IMG/VR virus record: IMGVR_UViG_3300044675_001894
Coordinates: 32,858-96,857 of that record
Direction: 5' to 3' (one strand)
Length of the DNA stretch: 64,000 nt
Source of the DNA: a virus
Each line of letters starts with the position of its first letter. Position 1 is the first letter of the stretch. A program made the translations under genes and the position numbers. Shown piece by piece: positions 45,351-53,517 of this stretch. Below the pieces are notes generated by a model. It made no database searches. It was given only the letters and a program-made list of their open reading frames with translations, and was not told the DNA's origin.

Positions 45351-46172
45351 CTAAATAGTTGCACCGAAGCCAAACAACTGTTTGACTTCTTCCACGTTTG
45401 CAGGACGGCTCATAATCACTCCGCTAGGGAATGTTGCCGTAAGCATGCAGGTGTCATAAGAATTAGTAACTGCTCGGTCGTTTTGAGCACTACTTACAAC
45501 ATGGAATGTACCTAGATCAATAGGTGGCAAGATGTCTACTTCTTCTACTTCGGTATCTTCAATAATTGGGTCTGGCATCGTAACGTCATTGAGTATTGCA
45601 TCAACGATTTGTTCTTTAGTCATGGTCGTTCCTACTTGGATACCTTGAGCCTTTGCGTTCTTGCGAAGGACACCAATAGACATTGACAACATTTCATCAC
45701 GGCTAAACGGTTCAATCTCAACTTCTTCAGTTGGTACTGGTGCAGTCTTTTCTTCGTGCGTTATGTCAACAACAATTGGGACCAATCCATTAGTCAAGTC
45801 CAGGATTGTTACACCAGCGTCAGCGGCATCAAAACAAATCTCTTCCATTTCAGGTATCAATGTGTCATCCCAAAGAAGCAAAAGAGTTCCTTTTGTCTTT
45901 GACAAGTAGTGGATGATGTCTCTCGCTGGGTTTGCCTCTAGTCGTTCAACTGAAGCCTTTTCAATGAACTCCGCAGGAGCCTTACCATTGTGGGTAAGCA
46001 TGAAATTAACTTCCATGTCAATCAGCCAGTTGATAACTCGTGACTCTGACTCAGATGGTTTGGCACCACATGTAACAATAAAGTCGTTGTCTACACCTAG
46101 TTCATTAAGAGCATCTTCAATGATGTTCTTGCTAGTTCTACCTGTTCCTAAAATCCCATATTTCTTTAGCAT
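45351..46172 (-). CDS. hypothetical protein
   Basis: 273 residues. The N-terminal half is Rossmann-like (MLKKYGILGTGRTSKNIIEDALNELGVDNDFIVTCGAKPSESESRVINWLID ... ILDLTNGLVPI); a SAP/Rho-N-like helix pair SIGVLRKNAKAQGIQVGTTMTKEQIVDAIL follows at about 160-190. The C-terminus has HVVSSAQNDRAVTNSYDTCMLTATFPSG. No established family. SD AGGAG. Downstream gene of the tail block. Confidence 0.7.
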   Translation of the reverse strand: MLKKYGILGTGRTSKNIIEDALNELGVDNDFIVTCGAKPSESESRVINWLIDMEVNFMLTHNGKAPAEFIEKASVERLEANPARDIIHYLSKTKGTLLLLWDDTLIPEMEEICFDAADAGVTILDLTNGLVPIVVDITHEEKTAPVPTEEVEIEPFSRDEMLSMSIGVLRKNAKAQGIQVGTTMTKEQIVDAILNDVTMPDPIIEDTEVEEVDILPPIDLGTFHVVSSAQNDRAVTNSYDTCMLTATFPSGVIMSRPANVEEVKQLFGFGATI

Positions 46173-46181
46173 CGTTTTCTC

Positions 46182-46436
46182 CTATTTTAATGATTTGCGT
46201 TGTGACATGTCCCCCACAAGCGTAATCATTCGGAGTACACCGTGGCAGGCGCCAGCCAGTGTAGCGACAACAAGACCCGAAGTCCACATGTCTTCAATAT
46301 TTAAAACAAAAGATGCGCCGTATCCAAATACAACGCCAGCAAGAATCTTGACCCAAGGCATCGCTTCCCTTGGAGTTATTACATTTAGTAGTTGAACCAA
46401 TTTGTATACCGCTAACCCAGCGATTATGTAGTTCAT
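46182..46436 (-). CDS. small membrane protein, holin candidate
   Basis: 84 residues from ATG 46436 (ATGA overlap with the baseplate gene). Three hydrophobic segments: NYIIAGLAVYKLVQLL, WVKILAGVVFGYGASFVL and SGLVVATLAGACHGVLRMI, with a short basic tail (SQRKSLK). Size and topology fit a class I holin, but no lysin gene is adjacent; membrane protein of unknown role is the alternative. Confidence 0.7.
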   Translation of the reverse strand: MNYIIAGLAVYKLVQLLNVITPREAMPWVKILAGVVFGYGASFVLNIEDMWTSGLVVATLAGACHGVLRMITLVGDMSQRKSLK

Positions 46437-48055
46437 AAAGCCTTTCCAGGAATCCAATCAAACATCACTTGATACTTAGGCTGTCCGCTTTCAGTACCCA
46501 GCATTGTAACTGGAAGGATCTGGGGAAGCAATCGCTCAATAGCGTCTTGGGTTTTCTTTCGGTTTGTTGTATACGTGGAGTAAGACGCTTGGTCTGTGCC
46601 CGACCATAGATAGTCAGAACTAAACCCTTGATACAAGAATCCTCCAAACACGGTGTCCCCGTCAAAGAATTGACCGACCTTGTTTGGTTCAACCATCCAT
46701 CGTGACAGTGTCACAGATTGGTTTGCACTTAGTTTAAACACAAACACAGGTCGTTTAGTGCCAGAAGCGCTTGACGCCATTTGGTATGCATAACGTCCTG
46801 TTACCCCTACAGGAACGCTGGCACCAGCCGTTGTGGCAGACCAATCAGACCATGACGCACCTGATGACCAATACCCACCATAGGTAACCTCTGGGGGACT
46901 ATTTACATCAACAGACATATAGTATGAACGGTCTGTTTCCATAGGTACGGCTGTTTTACACATAACGGCTACTTTTGTAGCAGTAGCACCTGCTGTGATT
47001 GTAATGCCTTCCGCAGGGGCTGTGCTAACCGTTGTGGAGTTTTCTGAGTACACCTGCCATGTTGTTCCACTTGTTCCTGCAAAACGAGGATCAGAAATTA
47101 AGTTTGATCGTTCTGCATGAATTGCAAATGTGTAATAGGGGGCACTTGCTCCAGTAAACAGTGTGACATCACTACCACCTACCGCAGTAATGAAGGCTTC
47201 TGTAGTTTGTAAAGTCCCTTTGTTTCTGCGAAGGTGCCCAATGTCGTGGAGTAACGCACGGGTTCTAGATACGCCAATGTCAGAGACACCAATCTCAAGA
47301 CCAAGCATTTTGGCAAGTTCGTCAATGGCTTCGGCTTCTGCAAGTAGTGGATCGTATTGAACCATCATGGTGTCAACCAAGGTGCGAGTGCGGTCTAACT
47401 CAAATCCAAAAGTGTCTATAAATCTATAGAGTTGGTTATCGTTTGAAATGTCTTGCTCACGGTAATACGTAGGAATCCGTTTCCACATGTCACCACGAGA
47501 TCCGTAATCTTTAGGAACAATGATTTCAAGTTGCGCCAACATCTGATAGTAATAAGTACCACTTTCGCCTTCAGTGTTAAAGTAAGCAAACAAAGAATAG
47601 TAAGCCCATTTACCTGTCTCAGGCTCAAAAGTTGTTTCAATCCCTTGGTCAGTTGTTATTTGGATTGGCTCTTGATGTAAATAAGAGTTAGCGGTACCTT
47701 GGTAGATCAGTTTTCCATCGGTAACTGTTTGTGGGTACCCTGTTTTTGAATACACAACGGCTACGTTAAGTATTCCAGAATCACCTACTCCAATATCCGC
47801 AATATCAGAAAATGCTTCGGTCAAAGTCCAGTCAAGCAACACAGCATTGTACTCAATAGCGATTGCTTCAAATAATGATTCTGGAGTTGTTGGGACTACT
47901 GCAATAATGTCCGTTGAGCGGATAGCAGAGTCTTGGTCAAGAGAAGATGCTCCAGCAGTCGTCTGTAGGGCACTGGTACCTCTTACAAATGAACCAACAC
48001 CAACCGTATCTCCAGATACAATTGGGCGCCTAAGCCTAAAAGATTGACGTGCCAT
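46433..48055 (-). CDS. baseplate/tail protein (gpI-like domain)
   Basis: 540 residues. The segment YGSRGDMWKRIPTYYREQDISNDNQLYRFIDTFGFELDRTRTLVDTMMVQYDPLLAEAEAIDELAKMLGLEIGVSDIGVSRTRALLHDIGHLRRNKGTLQTTEAFI matches the phage tail protein I/baseplate wedge pattern. N- and C-terminal parts are beta-rich and may decorate the baseplate or bind fibres. It follows gpJ directly, as in P2-like baseplates. Confidence 0.8.
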   Translation of the reverse strand: MARQSFRLRRPIVSGDTVGVGSFVRGTSALQTTAGASSLDQDSAIRSTDIIAVVPTTPESLFEAIAIEYNAVLLDWTLTEAFSDIADIGVGDSGILNVAVVYSKTGYPQTVTDGKLIYQGTANSYLHQEPIQITTDQGIETTFEPETGKWAYYSLFAYFNTEGESGTYYYQMLAQLEIIVPKDYGSRGDMWKRIPTYYREQDISNDNQLYRFIDTFGFELDRTRTLVDTMMVQYDPLLAEAEAIDELAKMLGLEIGVSDIGVSRTRALLHDIGHLRRNKGTLQTTEAFITAVGGSDVTLFTGASAPYYTFAIHAERSNLISDPRFAGTSGTTWQVYSENSTTVSTAPAEGITITAGATATKVAVMCKTAVPMETDRSYYMSVDVNSPPEVTYGGYWSSGASWSDWSATTAGASVPVGVTGRYAYQMASSASGTKRPVFVFKLSANQSVTLSRWMVEPNKVGQFFDGDTVFGGFLYQGFSSDYLWSGTDQASYSTYTTNRKKTQDAIERLLPQILPVTMLGTESGQPKYQVMFDWIPGKAL

Positions 48056-48058
48056 TTA

Positions 48059-49633
48059 TCAGCCTCCTGAGGCGATGATGCCACCACTTGGGTTAATAGT
48101 AAAGGTAGATGATGAGGCAATAGTCAACAAAGACGTGTCTGGTGCTATTACCCCAGTAAACCCACCACTACTATCAATCACATTACTGCTTGTTGTAGTA
48201 AAACGAGTAACAACGGCATAGTCAACACCTTGAATATCCAGAATTGTTCGGTAAACAGTACCTAGTGACACACGTCCACCAAAGTCCATATTGTCAAAAG
48301 AGAACAACTCACGAATGGCTGCAACCACATTGTCGTTTACTGCCTCCTGGATATACCCATCTTGTACTTGGACGTTTGCAACAAAGTTTACTTTTGTCAA
48401 ACTTACAGAAGCGCCAACGTTTGATGAAGCAAATACGATCTCTCTTGGCTCTAGGTAATCAATAATTTCTTGTTGTTTAGTGGCGCTAAGGGCAAGGGTT
48501 AATGCTGAACCATAATCTGATGGTTCTTCTAAGGCCAGTACTTGAACGATGTTACTACCGTCAACGTATGCTGTTGAACGCACAATACCAGGAATTCTCT
48601 TTACAATGTCTTTGTAGTCTTGAAGGGATACTGCACGATCTTGTGTTCTAAACGATGCAGGGATATTTGCTTTTAGAGAAGCCATTGATTCAATGTCAAC
48701 ACCACCAGAAGCCACAACAGTGTTAGGTATAACACGAATACCATCAAGTGCTGGCTTATTTAAAACGGTAGTGCTTTCTAAAGTAGTGATTGCACCAACA
48801 ACTACGTTTCCAGCAGATCCACGACTACGGCGATACTCAATAGTTATAGAAGCGTTAGTAGTAGGAATCTTCCCGTTAATACCGTTTCCAAAAGAAACAA
48901 TGGTGTAGTTGTCCGCATCAATATCTACAGTGAATATCTTAGAACCACTATTACCATCAATGATACGTGCAGAGTATGCGTATCTTACGTCTGATTCATT
49001 AGGACCTTCACCAACATTAACAAGTATGCTTCCTGTAACAACTCCACTTTGGCGAAGCGTTATTCGCTGACCAGCAAGACCTGTAGCCGTATATGTTTCA
49101 GTAAATCGTTCACCTTCAGTAACTACAGCAGAAACAGTTGTTGTCTTTGGGTATGTCGCATACGTAACACCATCTGACACAATGTTGGCACTTGCTCCAG
49201 ATACTGTTCCCACAAAGGCAATAGGGGTATTTAAAGTAAACACAACACTAGTAGCGGTATCTACTAATGGAGACGCTAAGAAACGGGTGTATTGGGGAAT
49301 AAAAATAGGAGTTGAGTCTGTAGCCGTAGTCAGGGTGGCGTCCAATTGAATGGTTGCAGTAGCAGGGCGTCGTCCTGTAGGGACGTAATCTAGTAAGTTT
49401 GCAATAGCAAGTACACTTTCACGTTGTGTGGCTGTGTCTAGAAATGACTCACCAGCGGCACGGTCTACGTAATAATGAAGGACATCCCCCATGTACGACC
49501 ACAAGTCAACCATGACCATACCAAAGTCAGAAGACTCACGTGATGTCCATTCTGGTATTTGTCTTGATGCACGTGCAAGCAAGTCTGTTTGAATAGCCGC
49601 ATAATCACGACTTGTATAGTCAAAAGTTGTCAT
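48059..49633 (-). CDS. baseplate J-like protein
   Basis: 524 residues. TSRDYAAIQTDLLARASRQIPEWTSRESSDFGMVMVDLWSYMGDVLHYYVDRAAGESFLDTATQRESVLAIANLLDYVPTGRRPATATIQL is the N-terminal gpJ signature; VQVQDGYIQEAVNDNVVAAIRELFSFDNMDFGGRVSLGTVYRTILDIQGVDYAVV is the C-terminal arm. It builds the wedge of the contractile-tail baseplate. Overlaps the gp25-like gene by four bases. Confidence 0.93.
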   Translation of the reverse strand: MTTFDYTSRDYAAIQTDLLARASRQIPEWTSRESSDFGMVMVDLWSYMGDVLHYYVDRAAGESFLDTATQRESVLAIANLLDYVPTGRRPATATIQLDATLTTATDSTPIFIPQYTRFLASPLVDTATSVVFTLNTPIAFVGTVSGASANIVSDGVTYATYPKTTTVSAVVTEGERFTETYTATGLAGQRITLRQSGVVTGSILVNVGEGPNESDVRYAYSARIIDGNSGSKIFTVDIDADNYTIVSFGNGINGKIPTTNASITIEYRRSRGSAGNVVVGAITTLESTTVLNKPALDGIRVIPNTVVASGGVDIESMASLKANIPASFRTQDRAVSLQDYKDIVKRIPGIVRSTAYVDGSNIVQVLALEEPSDYGSALTLALSATKQQEIIDYLEPREIVFASSNVGASVSLTKVNFVANVQVQDGYIQEAVNDNVVAAIRELFSFDNMDFGGRVSLGTVYRTILDIQGVDYAVVTRFTTTSSNVIDSSGGFTGVIAPDTSLLTIASSSTFTINPSGGIIASGG

Positions 49634-50043
49634 ATCAAAGACTCCTCAGTAAGGCCATTAGGTGTTGCTATTTTAAAAGAAAACACTCTGCTAGTAGACA
49701 TAGCCATGCTGTACTGGACTTTAATTTCAATAACTACAGAGGGGTCTTCATCTACGTATGGGTTTTCAGAAGGTTGGATAAGCATATTGTTAATAGACGC
49801 CATGGTTAAATGTTTATTTAATTCCATTAAAGCATCTGTTTTGAACTCTCCATAAATCAGGTCGTCAACTGGTTCATAGAGTAATTGCGTGGCACCAGCA
49901 CCATATGTTGGGCGCATTACCCGTTCAAATTTAGAAGTCGTCAAAACATCTATAATTTGTTGCTCTACAATCCGTTCTGGGGTATTGGTTTTAGCAACCC
50001 TTCCCGAACTTTCAATTCTAAATGGCGTGTATATAGATGGCAT
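49630..50043 (-). CDS. baseplate wedge protein, gp25/gpW-like
   Basis: 137 residues. TNTPERIVEQQIIDVLTTSKFERVMRPTYGAGATQLLYEPVDDLIYGEFKTDALMELNKHLTMASINNMLI contains the R-P-x-Y/F-G-x-G-x-xxLLYEP core (RMRPDFGxxLxxLLFEP in relatives) of gp25-type wedge proteins, which nucleate sheath attachment in the baseplate. Lies between spike and gpJ genes. Confidence 0.9.
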   Translation of the reverse strand: MPSIYTPFRIESSGRVAKTNTPERIVEQQIIDVLTTSKFERVMRPTYGAGATQLLYEPVDDLIYGEFKTDALMELNKHLTMASINNMLIQPSENPYVDEDPSVVIEIKVQYSMAMSTSRVFSFKIATPNGLTEESLI

Positions 50044-50045
50044 AA

Positions 50046-50471
50046 TTAATTAAATACTCCTAAAAGAAATGCGTCTTTGTATGACTCTAGTTCAGTTATA
50101 CGACCTGTGATACTAGAGATAGATGATGTATTAGAACCTACAGTTGTTTGTAGAGTTCCTACGTCAGATTGCAATGTGTCTACATCTGAAGTTACTGCGT
50201 CTATCTGTGCCTGTATACCTGTTAACGAAGTGGTGGGATCAGGGGCTACCTGAAGCCAAAACAGGTTAGTAAGGTTGGCATCGTCAGCAGTGACTACAAT
50301 TTGTGAACCTATTGATGGAACAGCCCAGACTCCATTATACGCTGTCCGTCCTACATAAGAAATAGGCAAAGCGCCGTCAACACCTGCTAATACAGGCACC
50401 CGAACCTTTATTTCTCCAGTAACACTATTAGAGTAAATAACGGTTCCACGATAAACAGGGGCATCAAACAT
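50046..50471 (-). CDS. baseplate spike/assembly V-like protein
   Basis: 141 residues from ATG 50471. The N-terminus is an OB-like fold (YRGTVIYSNSVTGEIKVRVPVLAGVDGALPISYVGRTAYNGVWAVPSIGSQIVVTADDANLTNLFWLQ), typical of gp5/gpV spikes. The C-terminus is a trimeric coiled coil (IQAQIDAVTSDVDTLQSDVGTLQTTVGSNTSSISSITGRITELE) rather than a beta-helix. It overlaps the hub gene by eight bases. Confidence 0.82.
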   Translation of the reverse strand: MFDAPVYRGTVIYSNSVTGEIKVRVPVLAGVDGALPISYVGRTAYNGVWAVPSIGSQIVVTADDANLTNLFWLQVAPDPTTSLTGIQAQIDAVTSDVDTLQSDVGTLQTTVGSNTSSISSITGRITELESYKDAFLLGVFN

Positions 50472-51633
50472 AGATGTCACCGTATGCCTTAGAAGATAGC
50501 CAAATCCCATCAAGTAGTGTTGGGGATGGGGGGTCAACATATGCAGCAACTGGAACAACCTCGGGGTTTTTACCGCTTGTTGAATCTGTAGAAATGTTTA
50601 GTTCTGTTAGGAAGTTAGATCTAGTTACAGTATGGCGTACTGAACGGACCAACCAGTACCCATCAAAATTAGAATCGTAATTGTCAATCTTTGCAATAGA
50701 CCCTGGTACGGGATCTGGGGTTCCCGTAACAATTACTTTGGCGTTGTATGGGTAGTGCTTACGAATTGCTGAATTTGCAAACTTATTTAACATTTCTAAT
50801 GACGATACGTTAACGTTTACAGTTGTTGTGTATCGTGATGGTACTGCCTCACCTAAACGACTGTATTCCATGTCATCTGGTGATGTTGTAATAGCCCTAC
50901 CTGAGGCATCTACTCCTACATAATTAACTTTATTTGAATCACCGTCTGGGGTAACATCTCCAAAAGTACCTGTAAATTCCATAATGCGTCCTGGAACATA
51001 GTCTAAATCTCCATAAGCACCACGAACCGTAACTAGTTCAACGTATGGTAGTCCACGTCCTAACGCTTTAAATGGATCATAAACATGGATGTGGGTGCCA
51101 TTAGTAGTTAAAGAGTACCCAAGAGATGAACAAGTCTCTTGAAGGAAAGCCCAATCAGACTGTTGGTTTTGTAACAATCTTTTCCAAACAAAGTATTCTG
51201 CTGGTACAGAATATGAATAATTATAAGTAGTTGCTAAAGATTCAACAATGTTTGTAAGCGTTGTATTTTCCCAAACTTTGTTCTTGCTATTAGACATGGT
51301 GTAACTGGCGCCTAAACAAACAACAGTTGCAGATTGCACTGGGCTGTTATTAATTAAACCCTTCCTTGTAATCATCTCAGGTTCTATATAAGTGACGTAT
51401 CCATAGAAGGTTGTGACTTGTGCTGGGCTTACTGAAATAGATATGTAGACAGGGGTGCCAACATAATCAGTAATGGCTTTTGGTAATAACCCAACAAACT
51501 CAATAGTTGCCATGTCATGTTTGTTTTCAGCAATGTCAATAATGACAGTTTGAATAGATGTGTAATCAACAGATACACCACTGAACACGACAGAGACATC
51601 TGGGGAATTAGGAAAAGCACTTTTAAAAATCAT
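50464..51633 (-). CDS. baseplate hub protein, gpD-like
   Basis: 389 residues. VIIDIAENKHDMATIEFVGLLPKAITDYVGTPVYISISVSPAQVTTFYGYVTYIEPEM..., then FVWKRLLQNQQSDWAFLQETCSSLGYSLTTNGTHIHVYDPFK, follows the late-control D/gp27 hub fold (QNxQSDWAFL is a typical motif). It forms the trimeric hub on which the spike sits. Neighbours: spike on one side, LysM protein on the other. Confidence 0.85.
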   Translation of the reverse strand: MIFKSAFPNSPDVSVVFSGVSVDYTSIQTVIIDIAENKHDMATIEFVGLLPKAITDYVGTPVYISISVSPAQVTTFYGYVTYIEPEMITRKGLINNSPVQSATVVCLGASYTMSNSKNKVWENTTLTNIVESLATTYNYSYSVPAEYFVWKRLLQNQQSDWAFLQETCSSLGYSLTTNGTHIHVYDPFKALGRGLPYVELVTVRGAYGDLDYVPGRIMEFTGTFGDVTPDGDSNKVNYVGVDASGRAITTSPDDMEYSRLGEAVPSRYTTTVNVNVSSLEMLNKFANSAIRKHYPYNAKVIVTGTPDPVPGSIAKIDNYDSNFDGYWLVRSVRHTVTRSNFLTELNISTDSTSGKNPEVVPVAAYVDPPSPTLLDGIWLSSKAYGDIYV

Positions 51634-51881
51634 GATGGAATTCTAAGGTACGTACCTACTGGAATCTCATTAGGAAACTTAACTTGAGGGTTAAGATTAG
51701 CAATACGCCAGTATTGACTAGGGTCTCTATAAATACGTGTGGCAATATTGTCAAAAGTATCACCAGACCTAGATACATATGGGGTGTACTCTTCTGATGA
51801 TATTTGTTTAGGAATAGCAAGCAACGTAGAGGTACTTGGATCCCTGTAAGTCGTGTAGCGTGATGAGGAATTAAGAGCCAT
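51630..51881 (-). CDS. LysM-type tail/baseplate protein, gp53/gpX-like
   Basis: 83 residues. EYTPYVSRSGDTFDNIATRIYRDPSQYWRIANLNPQVKFPNEIPVGTYLRIPS is a LysM domain, which in contractile tails (gpX, gp53) joins hub to tube. Overlaps the hub gene by four bases and the next gene by eleven. Confidence 0.88.
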   Translation of the reverse strand: MALNSSSRYTTYRDPSTSTLLAIPKQISSEEYTPYVSRSGDTFDNIATRIYRDPSQYWRIANLNPQVKFPNEIPVGTYLRIPS

Positions 51882-53517
51882 TTTCTAACTCCGCTATTTC
51901 TGTGTCTCCATACTTTTTACCATTCATTGAGTCTGCCATGAACCAAATTTCTCCATAAAGCATTGACTGCTTTTCTGCTACACCTACTTGAGGCGCTGTA
52001 ACACTTCCAGTAGCACTTTCTAGTGTAAAGAAAACCGTGGCTTTTATTTTATATTTAGCATTAGACGCTCTATCAAAAGATTTAGAAGTGGTATCTTTTG
52101 GGTTTTCAATCTTAAAGGTAATCGTGTCTCTACCTTTACCCACATCGGTCATATTGCATGTTCCATTGATAGTTGTTTCAAATGCTGTTTGATTAATACC
52201 ATATGCAAGATTAGTTGCAGGATCACCTGACGTCCTACCTAAATAGGTCATCAGTATATGAATATGTGGAGTAATTGTTCCCTTTTTTTCTTTTGCCCAA
52301 GTTTTAGTAGACTCACTAAAAGAAACACTTACTTTCAAATCCGTTGTACCATCTCCGTCATCATTAAAGATTCTAAATGCATTTAAAACGTATGCATCTT
52401 TAGTAGTAAAGAATGATTGTAAGGTTTCGTAATCTTTAGTTAAGTCTTCACCTAGTTTTTTAAGAGCCTTATTTTCAGCAGTTTGATCGGTACCTGAAGA
52501 ACCATCAGAACCAAATGCAGTAGTGGCATCGTAATCTTTATACAAGGTAGTAAGGTACGTATCTTTATTAGCAAATCCAATATACATTGCTTGCATCTGT
52601 ACTGATATCTGACACTGTGTTGGAACCATTGCCGTATTAAACTTATTAAATACAACTGCCGTGCTAGTTATAAACCCTTCAACCATAAAACTAGAAGAAA
52701 ACACAACACGTATTGGTTGAGCAATTAAAAACGCTGAGTTTCCAATGTTCGTTCCTAAAAAGATTTCAGTTTTACTCTTATCAAAAGGTATTTCTTTATC
52801 CTCTTCATCCTCCGTACCCCCTCCAGGGTTTGCAAGGTTGTAAGCAGACGTAACTTCTCCTGCCCGTGTAACAATTGCTTCTATCAATCCTTTATTCATC
52901 CCTTGACCAATAATTTGATCAAAGACCATAAGGTCGGCAAGTACCCCAATATCTGTAACCCATGACTGGTCATAAGGATTGTCTTCAAATCCTATAGTGG
53001 TCTTTTTTGGCCTTGATGGGTGCCCACCACCTGAGTTTGTAATTACTTCTCTTGATATGTTTGCTGCTTTTTCATTTTTTACAACTTTTCCGTTGTTGTT
53101 TCTGTAAGAACCACTAACCAACTCTGCTTCTCTGTTGAACAGCAGATCAAATGAGAAGTTTGCATCACCAGGGATTGGTTGAGTAAATTGAAAAGGATCC
53201 TGGTTTTGCCACATTTGAATGTCATTACGGGCAGAAACCATTCTGGTTAAAGTGTCTGGATTAAATTGAAAATGAAGCCTACGATTATGTAAAAGGCTGT
53301 CTGCTCCCAAAGCGTCACCATATGCAGATGTAATCATCTTCATGTAGCCACGTTGTATTTTGGTAGTACCCTCTGGACCTATCGCAGCATTTTTATTTAC
53401 ATCGTTAGGCCATATAAACTTTGGGTTATCTTGTGTTGTCCTATTTGAGGCTTTTCCAATACCTGGCTCATAGTTTCCAAAGTTATAAAATTGGTTTGTT
53501 GCATAACGATCAGCCAT
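51871..53517 (-). CDS. baseplate/tube-initiator protein
   Basis: 548 residues. NRRLHFQFNPDTLTRMVSARNDIQMWQ...FSFDLLFNREAELVSG recalls the tube-protein N-terminal fold of contractile injection systems (FQFNPxxL ... FxLxFxRE). The rest (PIRVVFSSSFMVEGFITSTAVVFNKFNTAMVPTQCQISVQMQAMYIG) fits the same class. Long charged loops lie between. Position between LysM hub protein and tape measure supports a tube-initiator role; the exact homolog is not established. Confidence 0.75.
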   Translation of the reverse strand: MADRYATNQFYNFGNYEPGIGKASNRTTQDNPKFIWPNDVNKNAAIGPEGTTKIQRGYMKMITSAYGDALGADSLLHNRRLHFQFNPDTLTRMVSARNDIQMWQNQDPFQFTQPIPGDANFSFDLLFNREAELVSGSYRNNNGKVVKNEKAANISREVITNSGGGHPSRPKKTTIGFEDNPYDQSWVTDIGVLADLMVFDQIIGQGMNKGLIEAIVTRAGEVTSAYNLANPGGGTEDEEDKEIPFDKSKTEIFLGTNIGNSAFLIAQPIRVVFSSSFMVEGFITSTAVVFNKFNTAMVPTQCQISVQMQAMYIGFANKDTYLTTLYKDYDATTAFGSDGSSGTDQTAENKALKKLGEDLTKDYETLQSFFTTKDAYVLNAFRIFNDDGDGTTDLKVSVSFSESTKTWAKEKKGTITPHIHILMTYLGRTSGDPATNLAYGINQTAFETTINGTCNMTDVGKGRDTITFKIENPKDTTSKSFDRASNAKYKIKATVFFTLESATGSVTAPQVGVAEKQSMLYGEIWFMADSMNGKKYGDTEIAELENGS